This document shows, piece after piece, positions 1-7,596 of a DNA stretch of 18,322 nucleotides. Every line of letters starts with the position of its first letter. Within the stretch, counting starts at the first letter, position 1. Source of the stretch: an uncultured Flavobacteriales bacterium (GTDB lineage: Bacteria > Bacteroidota > Bacteroidia > Flavobacteriales_D > SKUL01). The stretch is from contig CALDPJ010000359.1 in assembly GCA_937911795.1 (NCBI GenBank), positions 1 to 18,322 on the forward strand. The letters are read 5' to 3'. A program made the translations under genes and the position numbers. Under the pieces are notes generated by a model. That model was not told where the DNA came from and did not search any database. It was given only the letters and a program-made list of their open reading frames with translations.

Positions 1-367
1 CCGCAGCCGCCGCAGTTTTGTAAGCGTTCATGAGCCCACCCACACCGAGTTTTGTTCCTCCGAAATAACGCACCACCACAATAAGGACATTCGTTAGCTC
101 GTGTTTTATGATTTGCCCGAGAATGGGTTTTCCGGCGCTGTTACCGGGTTCACCGTCGTCGTTGGCCCGGAAATTATTGTCGTCCATTCCGAGCTTCCAG
201 GCGTAGCAGTGGTGCCGGGCAGAATGGTGACTTTTTCTGAGTTCATCCAAATGTGTTTTGATGCTATCTTCTTCAGCAACCGGGTAGGCAAAAGCAATAA
301 ATTTACTACCCTTTTCTTTGTACAAGCCTTCTGAGGGGGCTTCAAGCGTATGGTACGTATCCTTCAA
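1..367 (-). CDS. IMPACT/YigZ family protein (UPF0029), C-terminal part missing
   Basis: Reading the minus strand from position 367 gives 122 codons that run off the left edge. Two hallmark blocks of the YigZ/IMPACT N-terminal domain are present: DDGEPGNSAGKPIL (about residues 71-84) and VVRYFGGTKLGVGGL (about 98-112), plus an SRHH-like HHSARHHCYAW stretch (47-57). The family has an RNase PH/EF-G-like fold; eukaryotic IMPACT regulates GCN2, while the bacterial role is not settled. The frame holds no ATG before the conserved region. The TTG at 367-365 gives MKDTYHTLEAPSEGLY, which fits the usual start of the family, and makes a 4-base TTGA overlap with the upstream permease stop, suggesting translational coupling. 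The family is clear; the start and the C-terminal half are not. Confidence 0.88.
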   Translation of the reverse strand, partial: MKDTYHTLEAPSEGLYKEKGSKFIAFAYPVAEEDSIKTHLDELRKSHHSARHHCYAWKLGMDDNNFRANDDGEPGNSAGKPILGQIIKHELTNVLIVVVRYFGGTKLGVGGLMNAYKTAAAA

Positions 368-1236
368 AACAATGCGATCAAAGCTATGGCCAGGATTGAA
401 ATCACAATCCCGAGCCAGTTTTTAACGGAAAGTCTTTCACGAAACAACAACCATCCCGACAGTGAGGTGAGCGCCACTACACCCATGTTGGCGACCGGAA
501 ATACCATGGAACTTTCAACACCTTCCTGAGCGATGGACTTCCAGATGAAAAAAATTGATCCGTAGTTTACAATACCGAGCAATATTCCACCCACCCAGGT
601 TTTGTATTTCGCTGCTTCAACTTCTGTGGATTTCGGTAATACAATCTGCAAAATCATGCCCGAGACAAAGGCCATGGCAAAGATCGAAGGAATAAACAGC
701 AATTCATCGGCTGGCGGAACCAGTCTGTTTTCTGAAACCTTTAATAAGGTATCCAGCATTCCACTTCCAAGGAAAAGAATGAACGGCAACCACAACAAGG
801 CCGCAGTCGGGAGACTGGTTTTTTCTTTCATCACCGAAAGCCAGATGCCGATCAGCGCGAGAATGATTCCTGAAACCTTGTTAATGGTCATGGAATCGCC
901 ATATAGAATTACGGCCGCTACAACCGGTATCACCACCGACATTTTGGTAGCAACCGATGCCGCCGACACTCCGATTTTCTGTGAGATCAGCGCCATCAGG
1001 TAAAACAGGCTGATGAACATAAAGCCCAGAATGCACGACATCCAGAACCACGATTTGGCATAGATGCTGAAGAATTCGGACGGAGCAGGTAGAAGCGTAA
1101 GTCCAAAAAGGGCAGCCACCAGATAGTTGATGATCAGCGCCTGTGGAGTGTTGATCCTGAAATTGGAGAACAGCTTGAATAAAACAAACAGCAGAGAAGC
1201 GCAAATTATACTCAGGCCAATGTAAACAGCGGTCAT
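364..1236 (-). CDS. DMT-superfamily permease (EamA family)
   Basis: A 290-aa, very hydrophobic protein with about ten predicted membrane helices arranged as two similar halves (roughly residues 1-135 and 150-290), the architecture and length of EamA/DMT transporters of the inner membrane. The C-terminal half has the typical EamA run from FPVANMGVVALTSLSGWLLF through a short RERLS loop to the last helix. The substrate cannot be read from the sequence. The ATG at 1236 overlaps the ribD stop by 4 bases (ATGA), so the gene is translated right after ribD. Known riboflavin importers of the RibN type are also DMT proteins, so a flavin substrate is possible by context, but many DMT proteins carry amino acids or other metabolites. 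Family assignment is firm, substrate unknown. Confidence 0.88.
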   Translation of the reverse strand: MTAVYIGLSIICASLLFVLFKLFSNFRINTPQALIINYLVAALFGLTLLPAPSEFFSIYAKSWFWMSCILGFMFISLFYLMALISQKIGVSAASVATKMSVVIPVVAAVILYGDSMTINKVSGIILALIGIWLSVMKEKTSLPTAALLWLPFILFLGSGMLDTLLKVSENRLVPPADELLFIPSIFAMAFVSGMILQIVLPKSTEVEAAKYKTWVGGILLGIVNYGSIFFIWKSIAQEGVESSMVFPVANMGVVALTSLSGWLLFRERLSVKNWLGIVISILAIALIALF

Positions 1237-2270
1237 ATCCGGCGCGTTATGACGTTTATCTGATCCAATCCCGAGGCGTACGATTCTACCGGGTTTCCCG
1301 GAATTTCCGGAGTTCTAAGCCCCCCGTCAAATACGGCTTGCCCGGTAATGATTCGGGCTTCATCCCACAATTGCGACATAATAAATTGATCAATGGTAAA
1401 AGCCCCGCCTTCGATAATTATTGACTGAAGTTGTTCAACCCATGCATATTCGAGAATCTGAGGAAGAACATCGCGATCAAAATCCAGTTTTACCAGTGTA
1501 ATGTTGCCATTCGAAGAGTCTTTAACAGCATTAAAGACGGTAGTATTGGCGTTGTTGTTATAAATTTCAGCATCCTCGCCAACCACAAGATTGCGGTCAA
1601 TAAGCAGGCGATGCGGATTTTGGCCTCTGATCCGCCTTGCTGTAAGTGATGGATTGTCGGTTAAGGCTGTTCGTGTTCCAATGAGAATTGCGTCTTCTTT
1701 ACTGCGCCACGAATGCGTGAGATATTGCGTTTCGGGCAACGAAATCCAGTTGATTCCAGTATCTTCTTCATTTCGCTCCCGATCCATATACCCGTTTGCA
1801 CTCTGTGCCGCTTTCAAAATTATATAGGGTCGTTTTTTCTCGTGAAACGTGAAAAATCTTCGGTTCAGCCAGGCTCCAGCGTCCTTTTCATAACCGGCTA
1901 TAACTTCAATTCCGGATTTTTGAAGGATATCGATTCCTTTACCACTCACCTCGGCAAACGGATCGCGATTGGCGATAACCACTTTAGGAATCTGGTGGCT
2001 GACAATAAGATCCGCACACGGAGGGGTTTTCCCGAAATGGGAACAAGGTTCCAGGTTTACGTACAAGGTAGCACGCTTCAACCGTTCCGCATCTTTAACC
2101 GATTGAATGGCGTTAACTTCGGCGTGCGGTCCACCAAATTTCTGGTGAAATCCTTCGCCGATTATTTCGCCGTTTTCGACAATCACACAACCAACCAGTG
2201 GGTTGGGCGAAACCCTTCCGCTTCCGTGCCGGGCCAGTTCAAAACACCGATGCATAAATTTGACTTCCAT
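1233..2270 (-). CDS. ribD: Bifunctional riboflavin biosynthesis protein RibD (deaminase/reductase)
   Basis: A 345-aa cytosolic enzyme for two successive riboflavin steps: deamination of the diaminopyrimidine product of GTP cyclohydrolase II, then NADPH-dependent reduction of the ribosyl chain. The N-terminal deaminase domain (about 1-140) shows the zinc site: His49-Ala-Glu51 and PCSHFGKTPPC with Cys76 and Cys85. The RibD_C reductase domain (about 147-345) begins at ILKAAQSANG and includes GTRTALTDNPSLT. Length is near the family norm of 340-370. The ATG at 2270 gives a start immediately before the deaminase fold. It is the first gene of a minus-strand operon with the permease and the IMPACT protein. 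No FMN riboswitch is apparent in the 117 bases upstream. Confidence 0.95.
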   Translation of the reverse strand: MEVKFMHRCFELARHGSGRVSPNPLVGCVIVENGEIIGEGFHQKFGGPHAEVNAIQSVKDAERLKRATLYVNLEPCSHFGKTPPCADLIVSHQIPKVVIANRDPFAEVSGKGIDILQKSGIEVIAGYEKDAGAWLNRRFFTFHEKKRPYIILKAAQSANGYMDRERNEEDTGINWISLPETQYLTHSWRSKEDAILIGTRTALTDNPSLTARRIRGQNPHRLLIDRNLVVGEDAEIYNNNANTTVFNAVKDSSNGNITLVKLDFDRDVLPQILEYAWVEQLQSIIIEGGAFTIDQFIMSQLWDEARIITGQAVFDGGLRTPEIPGNPVESYASGLDQINVITRRI

Positions 2271-2341
2271 TGCGGCGAAGATAAGATAAAGCCTTTTTTT
2301 GTGTTAACATCTCTGTGATACATTGTGAATAAATTGTAAAA

Positions 2342-2369
2342 TTTGCGGCGTTTATTGTTTGTAGCTTTA
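2342..2369 (+). promoter_or_regulatory. Possible promoter for the prmC-ligA-dapA operon
   Basis: TTTG at 2342-2345 and TAGCTTTA at 2362-2369 resemble the Bacteroidota -33 and -7 elements (TTTG and TAnnTTTG, one mismatch in the latter). The spacer is 16 bases rather than the usual 19-21, so the pair is weak. It would give a leader of about a dozen bases before the ATG at 2388. The 117-base gap between the divergent ribD and prmC starts must hold promoters for both strands; I could not place a convincing one for ribD. Confidence 0.25.
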
Positions 2370-2387
2370 TCGACCAAGCAAGCAAAT

Positions 2388-3263
2388 ATGTCGACAACCA
2401 TCTCATTTATCCCGAAAAAAGAAGTCATATCGCTGATTCACCTGATGCGTCAGGAACTTTTCACGCGCTACTCGATTACCGAAATTGAGTCGCTGATTCA
2501 TTATTGCTTTCAGGAAATCTGTGGATTCAACCGGATGGATATGATTCTGCGTTCGGAGGAATTGCTGGATGAAACGACCATTGAGCGCTTCCGAGAAGTA
2601 ACCCAGCGTCTGAAGGATCACGAACCCATTCAGTATATTTTTGGCCATTCAGAGTTTTATAATCTGGATATCCTGCTTTCGCAAGACGTTTTAATACCCC
2701 GCCCCGAAACCGAAGAGCTGGTTCATTGGGTAATCCGCGAGCAGCGTGAAAATAATATCCGCGAAGTGCTGGATATCGGCACAGGCAGCGGTTGTATTGC
2801 CCTTGCACTCAAAGCAAATTTACCGAAGTCGAACGTCAGCGGAATAGATGTTTCTCCAGCTGTTGTAAATATGGCCAGGAAGAATGCCGACCACAATAAG
2901 CTTGATGTCGATTTCCGGCAGGCGAATATTCTGAATGATCTGGTTGGATTCGGAAAGTACGATCTGATCGTGAGTAATCCGCCGTACGTTACCCGGGCAC
3001 AAATGGGCGAAATGCTTCCGAATGTTATGAACTACGAGCCACATCTGGCATTGTTTATCGAAGACGACGACCCCTTGAAGTTTTACAAAGCCATCGGTCA
3101 TTTTTGTCAGAAACACCTGAACCCCGAGGGAACGTTGTACCTCGAAGTTAACGAAGATCTGGCCGGAGATACTGCCTTTTTGCTGGAGTCCTTTAACTTT
3201 ACCAGCACAACCATTAAAAAAGATCTGAACGGAAAGTTCAGGATGGTAAAGGCAAGATGGTAA
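2388..3263 (+). CDS. prmC: Peptide chain release factor N5-glutamine methyltransferase PrmC
   Basis: A 291-aa cytosolic SAM-dependent enzyme that methylates the glutamine of the GGQ motif in release factors 1 and 2. The N-terminal helical domain (1-95) ends in PIQYI (80-84). The Rossmann domain has RPETEELV (105-112), the SAM-binding DIGTGSGCIAL (129-139) and the catalytic NPPY (197-200). I chose the ATG at 2388, because the in-frame TTG at 2343 would add 15 residues unlike the family and would start inside the likely promoter region. It is the first gene of a five-gene operon; its TAA directly abuts the next ATG (TAAATG). Family and function are confident. Confidence 0.95.
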   Translation: MSTTISFIPKKEVISLIHLMRQELFTRYSITEIESLIHYCFQEICGFNRMDMILRSEELLDETTIERFREVTQRLKDHEPIQYIFGHSEFYNLDILLSQDVLIPRPETEELVHWVIREQRENNIREVLDIGTGSGCIALALKANLPKSNVSGIDVSPAVVNMARKNADHNKLDVDFRQANILNDLVGFGKYDLIVSNPPYVTRAQMGEMLPNVMNYEPHLALFIEDDDPLKFYKAIGHFCQKHLNPEGTLYLEVNEDLAGDTAFLLESFNFTSTTIKKDLNGKFRMVKARW

Positions 3264-3953
3264 ATGCGCTGTGGAAATCTACTTCTTTTTCTGATATTAT
3301 TTCTTTCGGCTTCTGTTGAAGCGCAGAATCTTAAGTTTGGAGATTTCGGTTTCTTTTCCATCCACGAACCATTCCCCAAACCGGAGCCGAAAACCATTTC
3401 ACCGGTTTTTTTGTTTGACGGCCAGAACATTTTTGTTGGAGGAAAATCGGTAAGACTCGGTGGTATTAAAGCCGGTGCCCTGCACAATCCTACCGGAATC
3501 AAAGCCGGCCTTGGGTTTTATGCGTTCACCAACCGATTGATCAGCGAACATGTTTATATCAACGAACTTGGACATTCAACCATTGTTGAGTCAGACTTTG
3601 GGCTAATGAACTTGTTTGTAGAACCCACTCTTTTTAAGAATGAAAGGTTTTTTGTGAGTGTTCCGGTGACAGTGGGCTATGGTGCGATAGATCAGTATTA
3701 CACCACCATCCTCGGAAGTCTGCGCCCGCACAGAGAACTGTCTCTGACATCTTTTTCAATTCAGGTAAACGGAGAGGTGAAATTGTTCTACTGGATCGGT
3801 TTGGGCGCAGGTCTGGGCTATCATTTTTTCGGTACCGGCGACAGTCAAATTCAGAAGGAATATTCGGGTTTGATGTACAACATCAAGCTCAAAATTGATA
3901 TTATTGACATTTATAATACGGTAGCGCACCAATTGAACAAAAGGAATCCATGA
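3264..3953 (+). CDS. Exported beta-rich protein of unknown function
   Basis: A 229-aa protein I do not recognise. It begins with a clear signal peptide: a hydrophobic stretch at about residues 5-18 and a likely signal peptidase I site after VEA at residue 20. The mature part alternates hydrophobic and polar residues, is rich in Gly and aromatics (for example GLGAGLGYHFFGTG near 180), and contains no cysteine, which suits a small outer-membrane beta-barrel or periplasmic beta protein. It does not end in the usual barrel-terminal aromatic residue. The start codon follows the prmC stop with no gap and its end overlaps ligA by 4 bases (ATGA), so it is co-transcribed with both. The coding call is strong; the barrel prediction is inference. 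Confidence 0.8.
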   Translation: MRCGNLLLFLILFLSASVEAQNLKFGDFGFFSIHEPFPKPEPKTISPVFLFDGQNIFVGGKSVRLGGIKAGALHNPTGIKAGLGFYAFTNRLISEHVYINELGHSTIVESDFGLMNLFVEPTLFKNERFFVSVPVTVGYGAIDQYYTTILGSLRPHRELSLTSFSIQVNGEVKLFYWIGLGAGLGYHFFGTGDSQIQKEYSGLMYNIKLKIDIIDIYNTVAHQLNKRNP

Positions 3954-5971
3954 GTCCGGAACAAGCCCGACAGAGAATTGCTCAGCTAACGGCAGAACTG
4001 CACGAGCACAATCACCAGTATTATGTGCTCAGCTCGCCCACCATCAGCGATTACGATTTTGATGTGATGCTGCAGGAATTGCAGCAACTTGAAGAAGAAT
4101 TTCCGGAATTGGCATCAGACCATTCTCCGACGAAACGGGTAGGGGGAGACATCACGAACAAATTCGAAAAAGTCGTGCATCAGCGCCCGATGCTTTCGCT
4201 TTCCAATACCTATTCGGTAGAGGAGGTGATGGAATGGGAGAACAGAATTAAGAAAACACTCGAAGGTGCCGTTGAATATACCTGCGAACTGAAATACGAC
4301 GGCGTTGCGATCGGCGTCACCTACAGAAATGGCAAATTTGTACAAGCCCTCACGCGGGGAGATGGTGTGGTGGGAGAAAATATTTCTGCCAACGTAAAAA
4401 CCATTCGTTCTATTCCGCTCCAACTCACCGGCGAGGATATACCCGAAGAAATCGAAGTCCGGGGTGAAATCTTTTTTCCGCTTGCGGGTTTTGAAGCATT
4501 GAACCGCGAACGCGAGGAGAATGGTGAACCGCTGTTTGCCAATCCGAGAAATACAGCATCGGGAACCCTCAAACTTCAGGATTCATCTGTTGTGGCCAGT
4601 CGACAGCTCGATTGTTATTTATACCAGGTGCTCGGAAAGGATCTTCCGTTTCACACGCACGCCCAAAATCTGGAATATGCTCAGAAACTGGGATTCAAAG
4701 TTCCGCGCAGCGAAAAGAAAATGTTTACCACCTGCACCACCATCGAAGAAATTATGGAATTTGTTTCGTGGTGGGACGCACAACGCAGCAATCTGGATTT
4801 TGCCATCGACGGAGTAGTGATCAAGGTCAATGATTACCGGCAGCAGGAAGAGCTCGGTTATACCGCCAAAAGTCCACGCTGGGCAATTGCCTATAAATTC
4901 AAGGCCGAAAAAGTTCCCACATTGCTGGAGGATGTAACTTATCAGGTGGGGCGTACCGGTGCCATTACTCCGGTGGCCAACCTGAAACCGGTTTTGCTGG
5001 CCGGAACGGTAGTCAAAAGAGCTTCTTTGCACAACGCAGATCAGATTGCAAAACTCGATCTTCGTGTAGGAGACCGCGTTTATGTAGAAAAGGGTGGAGA
5101 AATTATTCCAAAAGTTGTGGGCGTTGATCTCGAAGCGAGGAAATCACTCAACCTCGAGCCGCTGGAATACATTACGCACTGCCCCGAATGCGGAACGGAG
5201 TTGATCCGAAACGAGGGAGAAGCACAACACTACTGTCCGAATGCAGAGCAATGTCCTCCGCAGATTCTGGGCAGGATGCAACATTTTATCAGCCGCAAAG
5301 CATTGAATATTGATGGTCTCGGCGAAGAAACAGTTGCAATGTTGCACGAAGCCGGATTGATCCACAATGTTGCAGATCTGTACGACCTCACCAAAGAACA
5401 ATTGTTACCGCTGGAGAGAAAAGCAGAAAAGTCGGTGGATAACCTGATCCGGGGAATTGAGGAGTCGAAGAATATCCCGTTTGAGCGCGTGTTGTACGGT
5501 CTCGGAATACGGTATGTCGGAGAAACAGTGGCCAAAAAACTGGCGCGTCATTTTCAGAGCATCGATCGGTTGATGGCTGCGGATATGGAAGAACTGGTGA
5601 GCGTGGATGAAATTGGTGACCGCATCGCGCAGAGTATTATTCAGTTTTTCTCTGATGAAAACAATCGGAATATCGTAGAGCGATTGCGTGCAAAAGGCCT
5701 TAACTTTGAACTCGCTCATGATGCCCGTCCGGTAAGTGCACTGCTGGAAGGTAAATCCATCGTAATCAGCGGAGTTTTTCAGAACCATTCGCGCGATGAA
5801 CTGAAGAAAATGGTGGAACAGAACGGCGGTAAAAATGTCGGATCCATCAGTGCAAAAACAAGCTTTGTACTGGCCGGTGAAAACATGGGGCCCAGCAAAA
5901 AAGAAAAAGCCGATAAACTGGGAGTACCGGTGATCTCGGAACAGGAATTTTTAAAGATGATCGAAAATTGA
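3950..5971 (+). CDS. ligA: NAD-dependent DNA ligase LigA
   Basis: A 673-aa enzyme of normal family length that seals nicks during replication and repair, using NAD+ as adenylate donor. Domains in order: Ia domain with HNHQYYV near 20-26; adenylation domain with catalytic Lys115 in KYDG (115-118); oligonucleotide-binding fold from about 320, including YQVGRTGAITPVA (331-343); a four-cysteine zinc finger (Cys411, 414, 429, 435); helix-hairpin-helix repeats from about 445 to 590; and a C-terminal BRCT domain (597-673). All expected catalytic motifs are present. The ATG at 3950 overlaps the previous stop (ATGA), and the gene ends in another tight junction with the next one. Confidence 0.97.
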   Translation: MSPEQARQRIAQLTAELHEHNHQYYVLSSPTISDYDFDVMLQELQQLEEEFPELASDHSPTKRVGGDITNKFEKVVHQRPMLSLSNTYSVEEVMEWENRIKKTLEGAVEYTCELKYDGVAIGVTYRNGKFVQALTRGDGVVGENISANVKTIRSIPLQLTGEDIPEEIEVRGEIFFPLAGFEALNREREENGEPLFANPRNTASGTLKLQDSSVVASRQLDCYLYQVLGKDLPFHTHAQNLEYAQKLGFKVPRSEKKMFTTCTTIEEIMEFVSWWDAQRSNLDFAIDGVVIKVNDYRQQEELGYTAKSPRWAIAYKFKAEKVPTLLEDVTYQVGRTGAITPVANLKPVLLAGTVVKRASLHNADQIAKLDLRVGDRVYVEKGGEIIPKVVGVDLEARKSLNLEPLEYITHCPECGTELIRNEGEAQHYCPNAEQCPPQILGRMQHFISRKALNIDGLGEETVAMLHEAGLIHNVADLYDLTKEQLLPLERKAEKSVDNLIRGIEESKNIPFERVLYGLGIRYVGETVAKKLARHFQSIDRLMAADMEELVSVDEIGDRIAQSIIQFFSDENNRNIVERLRAKGLNFELAHDARPVSALLEGKSIVISGVFQNHSRDELKKMVEQNGGKNVGSISAKTSFVLAGENMGPSKKEKADKLGVPVISEQEFLKMIEN

Positions 5972-5985
5972 AATTAGTCAACCAG

Positions 5986-6537
5986 ATGCGGAATACGCTC
6001 AGCCGTTATTTTCTGGATTTCACTCCGGAAAGCAGCAGACGTATCAAAGTCAGCAATTACAATGAAGCCCGCAGTATCGGAATCATTTACAAAGAAAAGA
6101 ATGAGTCCTTTTTTATCCTCGTCAAGCAATTCGTCAAATACCTGAAAGCCGAGCATGGAATCCGGGATATTCTGGCTATGTCTTATATCGAAGAAAAACA
6201 CATTCCACACTGGCAACTGCACAAGCTTGAGCTCGATTATTTTACCGCGGCAGAACTCGATTGGCGCATGAAGCCCACAGCAAGCAACGTAGAAGATTTC
6301 ATTTCAAAAGATTTTGATATTCTGCTCGATTTCACGCTGGAGAAACACCCTCCGCTGATGTACATTCTCTCCAAATCGCGCGCCCGGTTTAAAGTCGGCG
6401 CCTGGAACCCGGCCAAAAAAGATCAGTTGGATCTGATGGTGGATATCAATGAAACCAACACATTTGATCAGTACGTCAGCAAACTCAACCATTTCTTAAC
6501 CATCCTCAACAAACAGAAAAATGCAACAGCGGTTTAA
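5986..6537 (+). CDS. DUF6913-like cytosolic protein, function unknown
   Basis: A 183-aa soluble protein with no signal peptide or membrane segment. It resembles what I know as the DUF6913 family of Bacteroidota, for which I know no function. Visible features are SIGIIY near residue 31, a lysine-rich helical middle and FDILLDFTLEKHPPLMYI near 105-120, followed by RFKVGAWN. It contains no cysteine. Two starts are possible: the ATG at 5986 (chosen, 14 bases after the ligA stop) or the TTG at 5968, which would add six residues and overlap the ligA stop as TTGA. Its last 17 bases overlap dapA in another frame. The position between ligA and dapA is all the context available. The family name is from memory of sequence style. 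Confidence 0.8.
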   Translation: MRNTLSRYFLDFTPESSRRIKVSNYNEARSIGIIYKEKNESFFILVKQFVKYLKAEHGIRDILAMSYIEEKHIPHWQLHKLELDYFTAAELDWRMKPTASNVEDFISKDFDILLDFTLEKHPPLMYILSKSRARFKVGAWNPAKKDQLDLMVDINETNTFDQYVSKLNHFLTILNKQKNATAV

Positions 6538-7411
6538 AGGAATGGGGGTGGCCATGGTTACCCCTCTTCAGGCAGATAAAAAAGTAGATTACAAGGCGCT
6601 CGAAAAGCTCACCAACCATCTGATCCGTGGTAAAACCGATTATCTTGTCGTAATGGGCACAACCGGAGAGTCGGTAACCTTATCTTCCGAAGAAAAATCG
6701 GCTGTTCTCGAATTTATCATCGACATCAATGCCGGACGGATTCCGGTTGTTTACGGACTGGGTGGCCACAATACCGGACAGTTATTGGCTGAAATGGAGC
6801 GGATGAACTGGAATGGTGTAGATGCTATTCTCTCCGTTAGTCCTTATTACAACAAGCCTACACAGGCCGGAATAACAGCGCATTATTGCGAGTTGGAGAA
6901 AAATGCTCCCCGACCCATAATCATGTACAACGTTCCGGGCCGCACTGCCTCCAATATGCTTCCGGAAACTACGCTGGAACTTGCCGGTTGCGAAAATATT
7001 ATCGGCATTAAAGAAGCCTCCGGCAATCTCGAACAATGTATGGCCATCATTGGCGATAAACCGAAGGATTTCCTGGTAATTTCCGGTGATGACGCTCTTG
7101 TGTTACCGTTTATGGCCTGTGGTGGTGATGGGGTGATTTCGGTAATTGGAAATGCATTTCCCGCAGAATTTTCTGAAATGGTTCAATCTGCTATGGCCAA
7201 TGATTACGATCACGCCCGCAATATTCATTACCGCCTGCTGAAGATCATTCACCAGTTGTTTGCCGAAGGGAATCCAGCCGGTGTAAAAGAGTCACTCAAA
7301 TTTATGGGCATAACCGAAAATCATGTTCGGTTGCCGCTGGTACCAATGACGTCGGCCGGTCGAGAACGTTTGTTTCAGCTTGTTAAAGACAGCGGATTGG
7401 TTCAGCTCTGA
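6521..7411 (+). CDS. dapA: 4-hydroxy-tetrahydrodipicolinate synthase DapA
   Basis: A 296-aa class I aldolase of typical length that condenses pyruvate with aspartate semialdehyde, the first committed step of the diaminopimelate/lysine pathway that supplies peptidoglycan. The TIM barrel carries the expected residues: GTTGES (46-51), SPYYNKP with Tyr110, YNVPGRT with Tyr136, and the Schiff-base Lys164 in GIKEASG. GGDGVISVIGN follows in the C-terminal half of the barrel. The ATG lies inside the end of the previous gene (17-base overlap), so translation of the two is probably coupled. It is the last gene of the operon that starts at prmC. The assignment within the DapA/NAL superfamily is supported by the complete motif set. 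Confidence 0.95.
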   Translation: MQQRFKGMGVAMVTPLQADKKVDYKALEKLTNHLIRGKTDYLVVMGTTGESVTLSSEEKSAVLEFIIDINAGRIPVVYGLGGHNTGQLLAEMERMNWNGVDAILSVSPYYNKPTQAGITAHYCELEKNAPRPIIMYNVPGRTASNMLPETTLELAGCENIIGIKEASGNLEQCMAIIGDKPKDFLVISGDDALVLPFMACGGDGVISVIGNAFPAEFSEMVQSAMANDYDHARNIHYRLLKIIHQLFAEGNPAGVKESLKFMGITENHVRLPLVPMTSAGRERLFQLVKDSGLVQL

Positions 7412-7421
7412 AGTTAACTTC
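7410..7421. repeat. 12-base perfect palindrome at the dapA stop codon
   Basis: GAAGTTAACTTC is a perfect palindrome beginning on the second base of the dapA TGA. As RNA it would form only a 4-bp stem with a TTAA loop, and no T run follows, so it is a poor intrinsic terminator. It may instead be a protein-binding dyad or chance. Confidence 0.3.
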
Positions 7422-7476
7422 CTGATTTAATCGGCGTTCTACCACGGGGGAAGAAATTACACAGTTGCGGTAAATT

Positions 7477-7489
7477 CTACACATTGTAG
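7477..7489. repeat. Short inverted repeat upstream of the DUF4142 gene
   Basis: CTACA-cat-TGTAG is a perfect 5+5 inverted repeat about 110 bases before the lipoprotein start. It could be an operator for the cassette, but arms of this length are common by chance. The rest of the 185-base gap (7412-7596) shows no other clear structure. Confidence 0.2.
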
Positions 7490-7537
7490 AGTGGGGTGAC
7501 GTGTTGATAGTGAACCTGTGTACCAGGCTGTTAGTGG

Positions 7538-7564
7538 TTGTGTGATGTGTGGGAATAGTATTTG
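7538..7564 (+). promoter_or_regulatory. Possible promoter for the DUF4142-SDR cassette
   Basis: TTG at 7538-7540 and TAGTATTTG at 7556-7564 are near-matches to the Bacteroidota -33 and -7 elements, but the -7 element has three instead of two bases between TA and TTTG, and the spacer is about 15 bases. The start point would be near 7570, leaving a leader of roughly 25-30 bases before the ATG at 7597. Confidence 0.25.
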
Positions 7565-7596
7565 AAATCTCATCATCACTCATAAAACCTACAACC

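Noticed and set aside
1713..2318. A 201-codon open frame on the plus strand opposite ribD
   Set aside because: Antisense to a clear RibD deaminase domain, with no recognisable features.
2343..2387. A 15-residue N-terminal extension of PrmC from a TTG at 2343
   Set aside because: It is unlike PrmC N-termini, uses a rare start and overlaps the likely promoter; the ATG at 2388 fits the family.
2271..2387. FMN riboswitch ahead of ribD
   Set aside because: The 117-base divergent region lacks the conserved multi-helix RFN element and is too short to hold it with two promoters.
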